From positions 402,183 through 466,182 of the forward strand of contig NW_002476563.1 in NCBI RefSeq assembly GCF_000189635.1: a DNA stretch of 64,000 nucleotides, read 5' to 3'. The notes under the pieces were generated by a model, which was not told the origin of the DNA, ran no database searches, and saw only the letters and a list, made by a program, of their open reading frames with translations. The DNA is from Tetrahymena thermophila SB210 (lineage: Eukaryota > Ciliophora > Oligohymenophorea > Hymenostomatida > Tetrahymenidae). Below are positions 1 to 12,936 of this stretch, in pieces (the stretch's first letter is position 1; every line of letters starts with the position of its first letter). The position numbers and the translations under genes were made by a program.

Positions 1-1379
1 TTTTGTGCCTATAACTTTGGCTAAGGCTTATTACATGTTGAGTAGCTTTTATCATTTTATTCTTCTAATTCTTCTTTGATTGATCCAAATCCATCAGAAG
101 AGATAAACCCTTAGCTACCAAACAATCTTCTTGTTTCTTCATCAAGAGACAAATGTGCAGGAATACCAAACATCTAAGGAGTTAATCTTGAACGATCAAT
201 TGAGCTTATCAACTCCCTGTCGTCAGGGATTACCAACTTAATCAGCTCTATCAATATTTTTGGAATTTTTTCATTTTAGAAGACTTTGGAAATAACAAAA
301 TTTTAGAAATTGTGGTAGGAAAAAAGCTATTTAAGATCTTCGTTCATAAAAACATTTTTTTTATAATGAATATCATAATATTATTTAATAACTTCCATAT
401 AAATTTTAACAAAATATTGGAATTCCCTTATTGCATTTTTGTAAATTTTGAAAGCATCAATCATTGGACTGTATTTTTCTTCGCTGCTGAATCTATAGGA
501 GCTGATATTATTGTAGAGGTAGTTACTTTCTTATCCATGTTATAGTTGATCTAAGGGAACTACTTAAGGAGCTTAATTTTGTTCTATTTGCTACTAGAAT
601 TAATCTTTAGGGATTTCTTAACTCTCTGTGGGGTTCTAGTTTGTGTTAAGAGTTTCTTCCTATTTCTTCTTTTGAACCTCAAGCTGCTCGCGATATTATT
701 TAATTTATAGAGAGTATCTTGCGTAAAAAGAGGTAATAAAAAGTTATCTTATTTAGAAAAGAGTAAAATTGTGATCATCAAGATGCTAGCTTATGCGTGT
801 GGTGCATTCAAAGTAAAATTAAAGATTCTTTTTCTGAGTGTCAGGATCTATATCTTTAATCATCGATCCATGACCTGCTCTGAGTCCTTGGAACTAATTT
901 TCGAGCATGTATGATGGAAAAGAATTATTATGAACATTATGATTATAATTTGTTGGAATGTATCCAGATATATTAGTAGGATCCTCTTTTTGTAATTTAT
1001 TTTAATTAATATTGTTTGTATTGCTATTGCAACTTTAATAGTTAGACTAGTCATCGTGTCTGTGAGATCTTTTTTGACCATCTGGAAAGTTATTTACAGG
1101 AGTTGGATTGCTTAAAAGATCTGATTTAACGCTTTGAAATTCATTCTCGTTGGTTAAATTTGAACTACCAAAATGCTTTTCAGAGCGCTTATGAGATGAT
1201 TCGGACCCTCTTATTTAATTGTTTTCTCCTTGATTATGGTGTAAGTGAGCATTTTTTTGGTTCTAAAATGCAAAATTATTTTAGTTCTAGTTTGGATTCT
1301 ATGTAGTATCTAAATCGCCTAACAAATTATTCATATTAACCTCAGGCTCTTCTTAAACAACTATTGGTCTTTCGCTCAT
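1..1379 (-). CDS. Q/N-rich protein of unknown function, N-terminal part (runs off left edge)
   Basis: With TAA/TAG read as Gln, the minus strand is open without a TGA from an ATG at 1379 down to base 1 (459 codons). The start was chosen because the protein begins MSERPIVVQE and the upstream DNA is AT-rich and non-coding. The first ~250 residues are low-complexity and rich in N, Q, H and S. A stretch further on (about residues 290-440) is less biased, with segments such as MIDAFKIYKNAIREF and IELIKLVIPDDRELI that suggest a folded helical region. No intron is needed. I do not recognise a family. The C-terminus lies outside the window, so the domain that would name it may be missing. The short ORFs on the other strand and frames here are shadows of this gene. 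Confidence 0.8.
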
Positions 1380-2730
1380 TATCTATTTTATCTCTTTAGG
1401 AATTAAAAAATAATTTAATAAAAGCCCAATTTATTCAACAAATTAAAATTTGCTAAAATTTTTTCTTAATAAAATAAATTTTCTCATTTTTCCTTATAAA
1501 TTCTAAATTTACTTTTCAAATTTGCATTAAAAACATCATCGTATTCCCCTCTATAATCCCTTTTTCCTTTCATTTCAGATATAAGTTTGCCTTCGTATGC
1601 CCAAGGTATGTTGCTCAAAATCATTTTATCACACTTTGAATGAAAAAACCTAAGCCAATTTGGCTTTTTACCCTATTTTATAAAAAATGAAAATTAATAG
1701 TCTTTTGAAGTACTTTAAAGCAATAAATATTATCTAAATCCATAAAACATTAGCTAATCCGCTACAGACTAACTTAAATTAATGGTAAGTAAATGTTGCA
1801 TTTAGTTAATTAATAAACTAAGATAATTTAGTTTGCATACTTTTTTAAATTAACAGGACAGACAATTTGACTCTTTTACTATTCTTAACTCTTCATAATT
1901 CGAGTAATAACTACTTGAGCTGTTATCTAATTCGGTGCTGACAGACTACTATGATAAATCACGTCTATCTTTTAGCCTTTGCTTAGAATTATTTGTCCCC
2001 ATTTTTATTATCTTTACTTATTTAAAGAAAGTATTTTTTATTCTATTTATTATTGTTATTTAATTTTTTTTGATCTATCACCAAGAATTTATAAATATTT
2101 ATGCATCAAAAAAATACAAAATTTTTTTGATTTATCTTTATAATGCGATATAGTTAGTTATTGTAAATTTTTTAACATTTGTTTAATAAGTTGATTAAAT
2201 TTATGTGATTTATAAGCACTTACTATATTTTTATATGTTTTACATTTTTTTACAAAAATTTAAAGAAATTCTTTCTGTAGTTGATCTTATGCAGATTTTT
2301 GATCTATTGATCGATCCATTGCTTGCTTGAGCCCTGCATACTTTATTTAATCTAATTTTCTTCAATAAAATTAATTGACTTTACTCTTTACAACTCTTTT
2401 GGAATGCTTATAGAAATATATTTAAGAGAGAAATTCTCCACTCAATTTAAAAAAAGAAATTAATTATCTACAAATAATTAACTCAACCTAAATTATAATA
2501 ATATGATAATCAAAATACTTTATTCAAAGTAAATTATTGTAGACACTTTTAAAAAAGATACATATTCCAAAATATAAAAATTAATTACTTATATAATTTA
2601 ATAAGCATAGAATTTTCTTTAAAAAAAATCTATTTGACCGAAATTTACCGATCAAAATTAATAAAATACTCACAAGAAGTTTAATTTTAAGTATCTTAAA
2701 ATATATTAATAATATATTAAAACTTAAATA
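1380..2730. other. AT-rich intergenic region
   Basis: This lies between the 5' end of the leftmost gene and the 3' end of the MPDU1-like gene. It is very AT-rich with stops in all frames under the ciliate code. I see no gene, RNA or repeat. It should contain the promoter of the leftmost gene. Confidence 0.6.
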
Positions 2731-4066
2731 TCATTAATCTTTCTTAACTTGTTGTTAATGACGAGCAGGAGTGTTCTTCCAGTAGATGAGTAATTGAGCG
2801 AAAATGGTTCCATTTAAGATAACAGCTTCGAAATTATTGAGCTAATATTATAATAATTAAAATATTATTTTCTTTTAATACTTAAAAACTAATGAATAAT
2901 TACTAAGACAAAGAAATCAGGAGCTTCAGTGAGAACAGTGAAAGTTCTAGCAATGCAACCAGAAAGATTCAAGAAAACTGTAAAAGCAGCAAGTTAACCA
3001 GTGCTTTTGTTCTTGAAGTTGGAATAAATTTGAGGAGCTCTTCCGAAGAAAACTATTAAAAAAAAATAATTGTTAAATTTCTATTTTATTTTACTGATTA
3101 AAATATTTATTTGAAAATAAAGTCTTACATAAGACCATGTTGATGATCATAGCAAAATCGTAAAGCTTAGTGGGAGCAATCTATAAAAGGAGGGGACCAG
3201 CTACAACACCAAAAACTATGTATGTACTTAACAACTTAACAAGGCTGAAATTCTTTCCATAGACGTAAAAGAGAGCCATAATGATAATATTTTAGATAAT
3301 AATGAAGACGTTTTCACCATATAAACTGAAACTATTTTGCTTGTACAAATTGTAGCTGACTGTGAAGAAGTATAAAAATGTCTAATTTTATGATAAATAA
3401 TATTTATTATTTCAAGGATTAAATAAGGCTTTTAAGCATTTTTTATAATGTAGTTTATATTTAAGTCCTTCATATATTAATTTATTTATTAATTTTATTT
3501 AAAATATTAATATCTTTTATATAGCTATAACTACCAATTTTATAAATAATAAATGATATTACTTCAGAAGCAAGAGCAGGGAATGATAAACCTTCAACTG
3601 ATTTATTCTTAACAATCTTAAGGATCTAGGGAACCTTCAAGATAGTAGAAAAGACTACAATACTAGTACCAAGGATCTTAGATAAAGTCTATTTGAATAA
3701 AATATAAATTTAGCATTCAAATTATGTTTTTTTATCTATGATCAAAATTCAAATGAAACTAATTTATAAGGTATGATTATTTACAAACTTGATGCAAGGA
3801 ACGTTCAAGAAATCATTCTTAGTGAAAAAGGTGTCAAAACACTCTTCAGTGAAAATAACAAACTTGTATTTTCTGGTCTATAGATGTTATTTAATATAAA
3901 TGTTAGTTAATACATCGCTGATTTGAGCATTTAAGAAATAAAAAATAAATTATTTCATTCATTAAATGTAGTTTGTAATAGATGAATTTATTACATCAGG
4001 GGCTTTGACTCCAGCAGCCATGACAGTGCAAACTAATATTGCAAGAACTAAAATTGATTTGTTCAT
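2731..4066 (-). CDS. MPDU1: MPDU1/SL15-like PQ-loop membrane protein (dolichol-phosphate-mannose utilisation)
   Basis: Six exons on the minus strand: 4066-3995, 3877-3785, 3688-3563, 3381-3129, 3052-2904, 2841-2731. They total 804 nt (267 aa plus TGA) and all phases agree. The first exon encodes a hydrophobic leader (MNKSILVLAILVCTVMAA). Two PQ-loop motifs are visible: ILKVPQILKI followed by NKSVEGLSFPALASE (PQ near residue 75), and FGRAPQIYSNFKNKST (PQ near residue 188). Several hydrophobic segments surround them. The spacing, the KSVEGLS motif and the total length (human MPDU1 is ~247 aa) match the MPDU1 family. In other eukaryotes these ER membrane proteins are needed for use of mannose- and glucose-phosphate-dolichol in glycan and GPI assembly. 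The function is inferred from family. The exact splice site of exon 1 is the least certain part. Confidence 0.85.
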
Positions 4067-5817
4067 ATCTATTTATCTAATTTCCTAACTCCTAATTGAT
4101 TATTTTTTAACTTTTTAATTTAGTTGAAAATTTATTCTTTTCTTAAATTATATAAAAAAATCTGCTTTTAATTTATCTGTATTTAAATCAAACTAGTTGT
4201 ATCAAAAATGGCTTATCAATCAATTAAAATTTAATATTGAAGTAAATTTGTGTATTAATCAAATTTTGTTAGACTTATTTAATAAACGTTTGTATCTTTG
4301 ATAATATATCATTATCATTTCAACGCGTAGCACTAAATTATTCGATATGTGCTATAAAAATGATGTAATTAAAAGTGTTTCGCTTATTTTGTTTAATTAT
4401 TCCATATTTTTATCATTAAAATTCAAATTTTGCTAAATAAAGCAATAAGCAATCTTCTATTATTTAATTTATTTTCCATTTTGTGTAATTTATGATTAAC
4501 ATTATACATGATTTACATATTGAATATTAAAATCTAAATTTTTTAATTAAGGAAAATAAATTTATTATGAAGATTTAAAAGAAAAGAAGATTTTTGCAAA
4601 ATTTTTGTTTAGTTTAATTGGATTTGAATAGAAAATTTATTACTTTTAAAAAAATTAAAGTTCTTACAATATATTTTGAAATATCATATTATTTTAAATT
4701 TATTTTGAACTATATTTTCTTCAAATAAACATTAAGTAAGCTAGTAAGAAATTATTCTAATTAAAATTTTTAAGTCCCTAATTTCAAAGAATTTTACAAA
4801 AATTAAATTAATTTCATACAAATTCTAATTATTTAAAAATTTTTGTGAATAAAAAAAGTTTATTCTTTTGTTAATCAAGAATTAATATTGTTAAAATGAT
4901 TAATTCTTAGAATTTTTAAGTTTGTAAATTATTTTTTATATTAATTAAGCTTTACAATAAATATTCTTCAAAATAAAAATAATTTATTGCAAAGATAGTT
5001 CAATTTAAAATACATAAATTAAAAAACATTTTATAGGATTTATTAGAATAAAATTTATTTTGTGGCCATTTAACTACTTGATAAGTCAATCAATCCTATT
5101 TAGCAATATATAAAAAAAGAAGTAGTTATATATTTCAATTTTTAGATTTACATATTATATTTTTTATTAACTAAGAAGAAAAGATTAAATAATGAAAATA
5201 AAAATAAGAATCTCTTTATAATTTTCTGATTTGATATTAAATAAATCTAAAATTATATCATTTAGCCAAGTTTAAAGTTTTAGTTTTAAAAGTACTTTTA
5301 AATATCTTATGAGTTGAATTTCATTAATTTTTGTATTTAAAAAATGCTATTAATTTTGATGGTTTTATTTTAATTAATTTAAAATAATTAATAAATAGAT
5401 TTAAACCCTTCTTAAAAACTGGAATATCTAATTTTTAAATTTAGAGTTTAAAAATAAAAATGATTTAATAGAAAAAATAGTTTACAAACTTAAATGACGT
5501 AACAACTAACAAACTGGCAATTTTATCATTCAAAATTTAATTTTGATAACAAAAATAGTTTCTATCCTCTTCTCATGCATCACATACTGACATAGAAATA
5601 AATATAAGGTTTAAAATACTAATGAATACATTTGCTTTTTTATTTTTTATTTCAAAACAATACTTTTTCTCTCTCTAAATATTAAAATAATTAAAATTTT
5701 TTTTAATTTTAACTTTATTCTAATTTTAATTATTAATTTTAATTTGAAAATTTTATTTTAGGTTTTAATTTTTTTTAAGCTGATTAATTAATAAAATATT
5801 TTTCCATTATTGAAAAG
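4067..5817. other. AT-rich region; probably holds the unplaced 5' exon(s) of the LRR gene
   Basis: Divergent region between the MPDU1-like gene (minus) and the LRR gene (plus). It is mostly very AT-rich. The only less AT-rich patch is 5494-5620, where an ATG at 5494 opens ~43 codons (MTQQLTNWQFYHS...). That could be a first exon, but I could not join it to the exon at 5818 with matching phase, so it is not called. Otherwise nothing is visible. Confidence 0.45.
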
Positions 5818-8800
5818 CAATAATCATAATTATTCTTAAAATTTTGATTATTTAACTTCTGCTCTATAAAAATGTACCAATATCAAAAATTTGACACTAT
5901 CCTTAATGTAAATAGAATTATTTTTTTAATTATTTAATTGTTAATTATTGACGCTGATAATATTATACAAGTTTAAACTCTTTTATTTACACTTAATTAA
6001 TTTTTCATAAAATATTTATTTTCATTTATTTTTAAATTTTATTTTTAAGCACTTAAAAATTTTTTAAATCTATTTTAAATAAGTAACCTTAATTTAGGTG
6101 ATTAATAATTATCAAATTTGGGTTTAGCTCTAACAAATTGCTCTTAAATTACAACTTTATCGCTTTAATTATGGTAAACGATTGATTAGACATTCAAATT
6201 TACATTATTATATTCATAAGAATTAAGCAATTTATTATTATTATTATTAAAGTTGGTTTGTTTGTTTGTTGCATTTTCTTATTTGCTTAATTTTCATTTT
6301 TCACTTTGATTTAGAAATTATTATTTGATGGATTAAAAGTTAAAATTAAATTGGACCAGAAGGTGTATAGAGTCTAAGTCTTTTATTAACAAAATATAAC
6401 TCTCTTTCAAGTCTATCACTAAACCTTGTGTAAAAATATTTAGTTTTTAGTTAAAATTACAATTTTTACAAAATTAATAAAATAAAATGCATTTATCAGT
6501 TTGCTTTTTATTCCCTCAAATTCATTTTTTTATTATTTCAATAGGTAATTCTGCCTTTTTTCGATTATTTATTTAACTAATGCAATATAACTCAAATTAT
6601 GTTTGAATTATAAATTAAAAGTGGAAATAGAATCTAGCATTAAGGTATTTCAGATATAGGTTAGGCATTAGTAAAATGTACTAATCTAGCATTTTTGACA
6701 CTCATAGTAGAGTAAAAGTTTTTTTTATAAATTAATTAGTTTGTTTATTTATTATAAAATAATTTGGTGATCTTTATTTAAAATTATATTTGCATTCTTA
6801 AAATTGCTATTATAGGACAAAAATAATAGGTTTTAAATGTATTAAAAGTTAGAATTAAATAGGAGATGAAGGCATATCTAATTTAGGTTAAGCTTTAGAA
6901 AAATGTATTAATTTAACGAAATTAGTACTTGGTATTGGGTAAATAATTTCTTATATATATCAAATAAATTATAAATTCGGCGTTTATTATTAGTAAATAA
7001 GAATAAAAAAAGAGATTTAAAGTATTAAGTTAAATATAAAATACTTTCAATATTCCGCAAATATCATTTGTTTGTTTCTGAAAAAATTTTAGTCTTCATT
7101 ACATTTTTTTTGTTTTTCTCAAAATAAACTAACAATTTTCTAATAAAATAAATAGTTGGAATAAAATTGGGCCATAAGGTGGATAAAACTTGAGTTCTTC
7201 TTTAGCTAAGTGCTCTCATCTAACAAGTTTAGAACTTTTATTACAGTAAATTTTTTTCAAAATTTTAATGTAAAAATTGTAGAACATGTTACAAATAATT
7301 GTAAATTATATCAGTTTAAATAAATAAATAGTTTATTTTATAATTTTAACAAGTAGAATAGCATTAATAAAAAAATAGGAAATTATGTATTTATTAAATT
7401 TCCAAATTAAATTTTTATTGAATATGAAAAAAAATTTTTATGGACTAAATATTTTACTATTTTTTGATTTTTTAATTTATTTCTTATTTATAATATATTT
7501 ATTATAATGTTTTAAAAGTAACAATTAAATAGGCCCATAATGTGTATCAAATTTAGGTTTAGATTTAACAAATTGTTCTAATCTCTCCACATTAAAGCTA
7601 AATATTAGGTTATAAGCTTTAATATTTTTGCAATCAAATTAATAATTTTATATTATTCAAATTTTAAAAGTAAAAATAAAATTGGATCTTAGGGAGCTTC
7701 AGATCTATGTGTTGGTTTCACAAAATTTACCTAACTTAAAACCTTATCTCTTAACTTATAGTAAGAAAATAATTAAATATATGATTGATTTCTTATTTAG
7801 GAAATTAATTTATTTTCATTTAAAAAGGAAAAATTTAAACTTTTTACAAATTTTTTGCATAAATTTATATTTTAATTTTCCAAATAAAATAAGCTTTTAA
7901 ATAATCTAAAATATTTAAATAAATTCTTATTATTGAAAAGAGATAATCAAATTTAATCTTAAGGTGTTATAGGTTTAGGATCTGCCTTAGGAAAGTGTAC
8001 AAATATCTCACATTTGACTGTTAATATAAAGTAAAAAAAAGATAATTTATGAATTATATCAGATTTTTGAATTTAAAAAATTATTAAAGGAATTTTAATT
8101 TTATATATATTAATCTAAATAATATATTAGTTAGAACTAAATAAGTGATGAAGATATAATTGATTTTGGTTCTAAATTGTCTAATTGCACTAATCTTCAT
8201 TTTTTGAGTCTTTTTCTCTGGTAAAATAATTTATGTGTTGATTTAATATAGTAATTATTATCAAATAATCCACTAAGCTTGCTAAATTTATTTACAGTTT
8301 AATTATTTGTTTATTTAATTTTTTCTGTTATTATTATCAATTTTAGTATTTTCATTATTTTTTTTATTTTTTATTAAAAAATAAAGTAATTTAAATTTGA
8401 AGAGTACATCAGGTTTAAATTAAATTTTAAAATGCTGTAATAAAATTTCAACTTTAACACTCTACCTCAGGTAACTTACTTCATTTTGATTGAGTTTTTT
8501 CTTTTAAGGGAAATATTTTAAAAATATTTATTGAAAAATATAAGCAACAATTTAATTTGCAATGAAAATGTATCGAGTTTAGGCTTAGCTTTAGCAAATT
8601 GCTCTAATATCTAAACTTTGACACTTAATTTAGAGTAAAAACAGTATTTTTATTTATTTTTACTATTTTTTGAGTTATAAAAATACCATAATATTTATTC
8701 TTAACTAATATTCAACCTTATAAAAATGAATACTTATTTAGTAAAATTTTACCTGAATATAATAGTTATAATCAAATAGGGAATTTGGGTGCAAAAAATT

Positions 8801-9021
8801 TAATTTCTGGTTTAGTAAAGAGTGCTCATCTCTTAAAATCATTACTTTATCTTCGGTAAAAATATTATTCATTTTTGAAAATGTTTGTAATATTTAATCA
8901 AATAGTTATTAAAATAATTTTTAAATAAAGTTACAATTAGGTTGATGAACTGCAAAAGAAGAAATTGAAAAAATAGATAATTAAAGCCAAGAGATTAGTT
9001 ATTAATTTTGCATTTTTATGA
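5818..9021 (+). CDS. Leucine-rich-repeat protein, one LRR per exon (5' end not placed)
   Basis: Fourteen exons can be read on the plus strand: 5818-5907, 6084-6173, 6340-6429, 6622-6711, 6849-6938, 7156-7245, 7519-7608, 7671-7760, 7941-8030, 8131-8220, 8387-8470, 8545-8634, 8766-8855, 8931-9021. Twelve are exactly 90 nt, one is 84, and the last carries the TGA. Every intron (62-273 nt) is phase 2 with an AG acceptor and a GT donor (mostly GTAA), so any exon could be skipped without frameshift. Each exon encodes one ribonuclease-inhibitor-like LRR of the form NQIGxxGxxNLGxALxKC, then TNLxxLxLxL. The terminal exon ends in a lysine-rich tail (DELQKKKLKKQ). LRRs of this type are protein-binding; the partner is unknown. 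The initiating ATG lies upstream of 5818 and was not found. The perfect phasing argues against a pseudogene. Confidence 0.82.
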
Positions 9022-9878
9022 TAATATAAATAAAATTATATTGTTTAAAATAGAAAATAAAAATAAATAAATAAAAGTTAAAAAAAATATTTTATATTAG
9101 TGCTTTGAGTCTATTCTTGTAAAAACAAATAATCGCTATTTTTACATATTTTTGTTAAATTTTTATATGATAAATTATTTATTTAACTGTTTTAGGTTTT
9201 AAAATATTTATTGAAAAAATGATTATATGACAGTCATTTTATATGTTTTTTTTTCTTTCTTAAATCAGAATTTATCAGATAAACCTTTATTTTAACTAAC
9301 ATCAAACATAGTGTGTTAATTTTTTATATAAAAAAATTAATTTTGCTACAAATTAATAAAGTTTAATTAAAATTTTTAATTTTAATTAAAATTTTTTTGA
9401 TTTTCAATATTAATTAATATAAGGACTAAAATCTATCTATGACTAAAAAATCTTGGTTAAATAGTATTTATAACTAGATTTTCTTTCAAATATTGTTTAT
9501 ATCAATTACAGTTAATTAAATTATAAATTTATGGACAAAATTTTAGGTGTCTGAAACTTTTTGGGGAGTTATATTTTTAGTATTAACTTTCATTTGCAGC
9601 CATTTTTTAATTTAAACATAATTTATTTTAAATAATAACACTTCGTTTTAAACCTATTATTAATTAAAATTTTGAAATATTTCTCAAATCAAAATGAGCC
9701 AATTTTTAGAATATCAGATGATTATTTTATATTCAAAACTAAGATTTATAATTTTATTTTATTAAAATAATAATAAATGAAAATACATATATATCTATAA
9801 AATTCAAGCTATATATTTATTTTTAAAATATAAAATTAATCATCAGTTAAGAATTTTATTCTTTTATTTTTAATTCCT
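9022..9878. other. AT-rich convergent intergenic region
   Basis: Between the 3' ends of the LRR gene (plus) and the ACAD11-like gene (minus). It should contain both 3' UTRs. I see no coding frame, RNA or repeat. Confidence 0.6.
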
Positions 9879-12800
9879 TCAAAGTCTTGGATGATATCTT
9901 TGCAATTCAGACTTAGCAACGGCCATTAAATGTACTTCATCAGGTCCATCAGCTAATCTAAGTGTACGAGCATTAATATAAGCTTATGCTAGATGGTGAT
10001 CCTAAGATACACCTGCTCCACCGTGAATTTAGATAGCGGCATCAATAACTTCACAAGCAACCCTAGGAGCAACAATCTTAATCATACCTATTTTTTTGTA
10101 TAAAAAATATATAAATTAGAAATTTTAATTTATAATTTTATATTATCAAATTACTAATTTCTATTCTAGCATTTTTGGCACCAACTGTATCAATCATTCT
10201 AGCAGCATTTAAAGTTAATAATCTAGCTTAATCTATTTTACATCTGCAATCACCTTTTATTTTAATATTTATGATTATCATATAATTAAAATATATTTTT
10301 TAAAATATACCTATGATTTAAAGTACATTATCATTGTCCTTAAGTTATTTGCCAAATGTAGATCTTCTTCCAACTCTATCACACATTGAATCATAGCATC
10401 TTTCCATCAAGCCAATTAATCTCATACAATGATGGATTCTACCAGGTCCAAGTCTTCCTTGAGAAATTTCAAATCCTCTTCCTTCTCCAAGAATCATGTT
10501 TGAAGCAGGTACTCTTACATTTTAGAAATCGATTTCCATATGGCCATGAGGAGCATCATCACTTTTATAAAAAAGATTAAAAATTTAAATATTTATTTTA
10601 CTAATAAGTTGATTTAAGCCTTAATTATAAAATAACTTTTAACATCCAAAATACAAATTTTTTAACTGTTAAATGAATTTTTTTATAATTTAAGATGATA
10701 AAAATAAATTTTAATAAAGATAAATTGTAAATATTTTAATCTAAAAATAGAATAAATTTTGTAATTTGTAGATAAAAAAATTTTTATTAATCCCTTTCAT
10801 GAATATTTATTTGTTTGCTTGTTATAAAATAAAATATGATTTTTTACATTCCAAAAACTTATAAGGGTCTTAGAATCTTAACTCCAGGTGCATCCATAGG
10901 TACCAAAATTTAAGAGTGTTATTCGTGTCTACGTTTCTTAGGATTAGGAGTAACACCCATAACGATAGCTACCTTGCAATGAGGATCTCCAGCACCTGAA
11001 CTCCACCACTTGCGTCCATTTACAATGTAGAAATTTTCAGGCTCTTTAGGACATCTGCTTATTTATAAACTCATATTAGTAGCATCTGATGAGGCTACTG
11101 CAGGTTCTGTCATGCCATACATAGATCTTATTTCACCATTTAACAAAGGTTCTAACCATTGTTTCTTTTATTCTTTTGTTCCATATAAGTGTAATACTTC
11201 CATGTTGCCTGTATCAGGTGCACTACAATTGAAAACTACTGGAGCTAAGAAAGATCTTCCCTTTATAAAATAATTTTTTTACTAAGATAAAAAAAATTGA
11301 ATTAATATTACCATAATTTCACAAAGAGGAGCATATTCGAGGTTAGTTAAGCCTGAAACAGAAGGGAGGAAGAGATTCCAAAGTCCTTAAGCTTTAGCTT
11401 TTTCTTGAAGTTATTTTAATACAGGAGGAACTGTTTACCATCTTAACTTTTTGTCTTCAGAAATCTAGTTATAGTAGGTTTATTCATTTGGATAAATATA
11501 CTTGTCCATAAAAATGATTAATTTTCTTTCAAGTTCTTTATATTTTGCAGAGAAGTTATTGAAAATTCCCTGGAGCTTGGGATTAGGAGGAATTTCACCA
11601 GTACTTTTCTTAATCATTAACTTGCATCTGTTTGCAAGGAATTTTGCATTTTTATGATATAAACCGGCATTTGTACTGCTGGCGTTTCCAAGTTAAGATC
11701 TCTTTTATATAAATATTAGAAATTATTAAGATAAAAAATGGATATAATTTTTAATATTATGTTACTCTGAAAACTCCTTAGCTGATTGCTGCTAATCTAA
11801 AAAAGGAGAAACACAGATAGAAGTACCAGTCTTTATCAGAAATTTCTTATAAACCCATTTTTTCGCAATAAGTTTAACGAATAGTGAACTCATGAGGAAT
11901 GCCATGATAAGTAAAATCTAATTTACCAAAGCCAAGGATTGATGGGTAGGAATAGTAAGCCATACAAGTGTAAGCAGCATCAGCAATAGGATTGCCTAAA
12001 GCAGTAAGTTCCCAATCAAGAACAGCTAAGATTCTGGGTTCAGTAGGATGGAAAATAACATTATCTAATCTGTAATCACCATGGACTATACTGATTTTAG
12101 AATTGTCAGCAGTTTTAACAGGTTTATTATTAGGTAGCCATTCAATCACATCATCCATATCCTTTATAGGATCAGTTTCAGCTAACTTATAATTGCGGCT
12201 CCAAGTTTCAATTTGCTTATCATAGTAAGCTTCAGGATTTGCAGATAAGTCTCCAAGCCCAATTTAATATGGATCTAACTTATGAAGTCTTACTAAAACA
12301 TCAAGTAATTCTCTATATATCTCTCTTCTTTCATCTGGAATTAAGCCCTTTAAATCTATGTTATCAGCTCTAAAAATTCTTCCTCTAACATAGCTCATTA
12401 CGTAGAATTCAGTACCTTTCCATTAAAAAGTAAATTATTTTATAAATCAAATAAAATTATAAAATTTAAATAGATTTTTTTAGAATAAAAATCAAAATGA
12501 ATGCTTTCTATTCATTTTTTATCTTATAAAATAAAACATTTTATCTAAATCCACTTAAATAAAATTGTTAATTTGTTTTAATATTAATCTTTGTTTTTCT
12601 TGTTTATATTTTACCTATTATTTAAGGGTCACTGCAGTATAATATGGGTTTAGCTACTGGGAAGTTTGCTTTATGAAGAGCAGAAATAATTTTGAATTCT
12701 CTATCAACTAAATGAGCTCCTTTAAGAAGCTTGCCTGGAGGTTTTTTTCTTAAAACGTATTCTTCGTTTCTGTAATTAATATAAAATGTAGGATTAGATT

Positions 12801-12936
12801 GTCCATGTGAAAATTGCTTGATTTCTATTGGATGAACTTATCCGTTAGTATTTTCGTTGTATAAAATTTTATCAAAATATGTTCTCAATTAAACAGAGTC
12901 AAATTGATGATTTTTTCTAACTTCGGTAGTGTCCAT
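9879..12936 (-). CDS. ACAD11: ACAD11-like protein: aminoglycoside-phosphotransferase-type kinase domain fused to acyl-CoA dehydrogenase
   Basis: Seven exons on the minus strand: 12936-12615, 12415-11766, 11701-11312, 11260-10848, 10561-10311, 10253-10155, 10087-9879. They total 2334 nt (777 aa plus TGA) with consistent phases. Residues ~1-290 form an APH/choline-kinase-like domain: the nucleotide-binding region ([18 protein letters not shown]), the catalytic [12 protein letters not shown], and [12 protein letters not shown]. Residues ~320-777 are an acyl-CoA dehydrogenase: [68 protein letters not shown], and the C-terminal [18 protein letters not shown]. Order and length match ACAD10/ACAD11 (human ACAD11 ~780 aa). 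Those proteins act in peroxisomal or mitochondrial breakdown of unusual fatty acids, with the kinase domain reported to phosphorylate 4-hydroxyacyl-CoA. Localisation here is not determined. Paralogy within the ACAD10/11 group cannot be settled by eye. Confidence 0.92.

Noticed and set aside
312-545. Plus-strand ORF of 77 codons
   Set aside because: It lies antisense to the continuous minus-strand reading frame 1379-1 and has no features of its own. The same applies to the minus ORF at 860-1081, which is another frame of that gene.
6238-6260. ATT/TTG microsatellite-like runs and many A/T palindromes
   Set aside because: These are expected by chance in DNA of this composition and show no organised repeat array. 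No CRISPR-like or satellite array was found anywhere.
5818-9021. LRR fragments as a decayed pseudogene array
   Set aside because: This was my first impression because the repeats are isolated in AT-rich DNA. It was rejected when all exons proved to share length, phase and splice signals, with a proper terminal exon and TGA.
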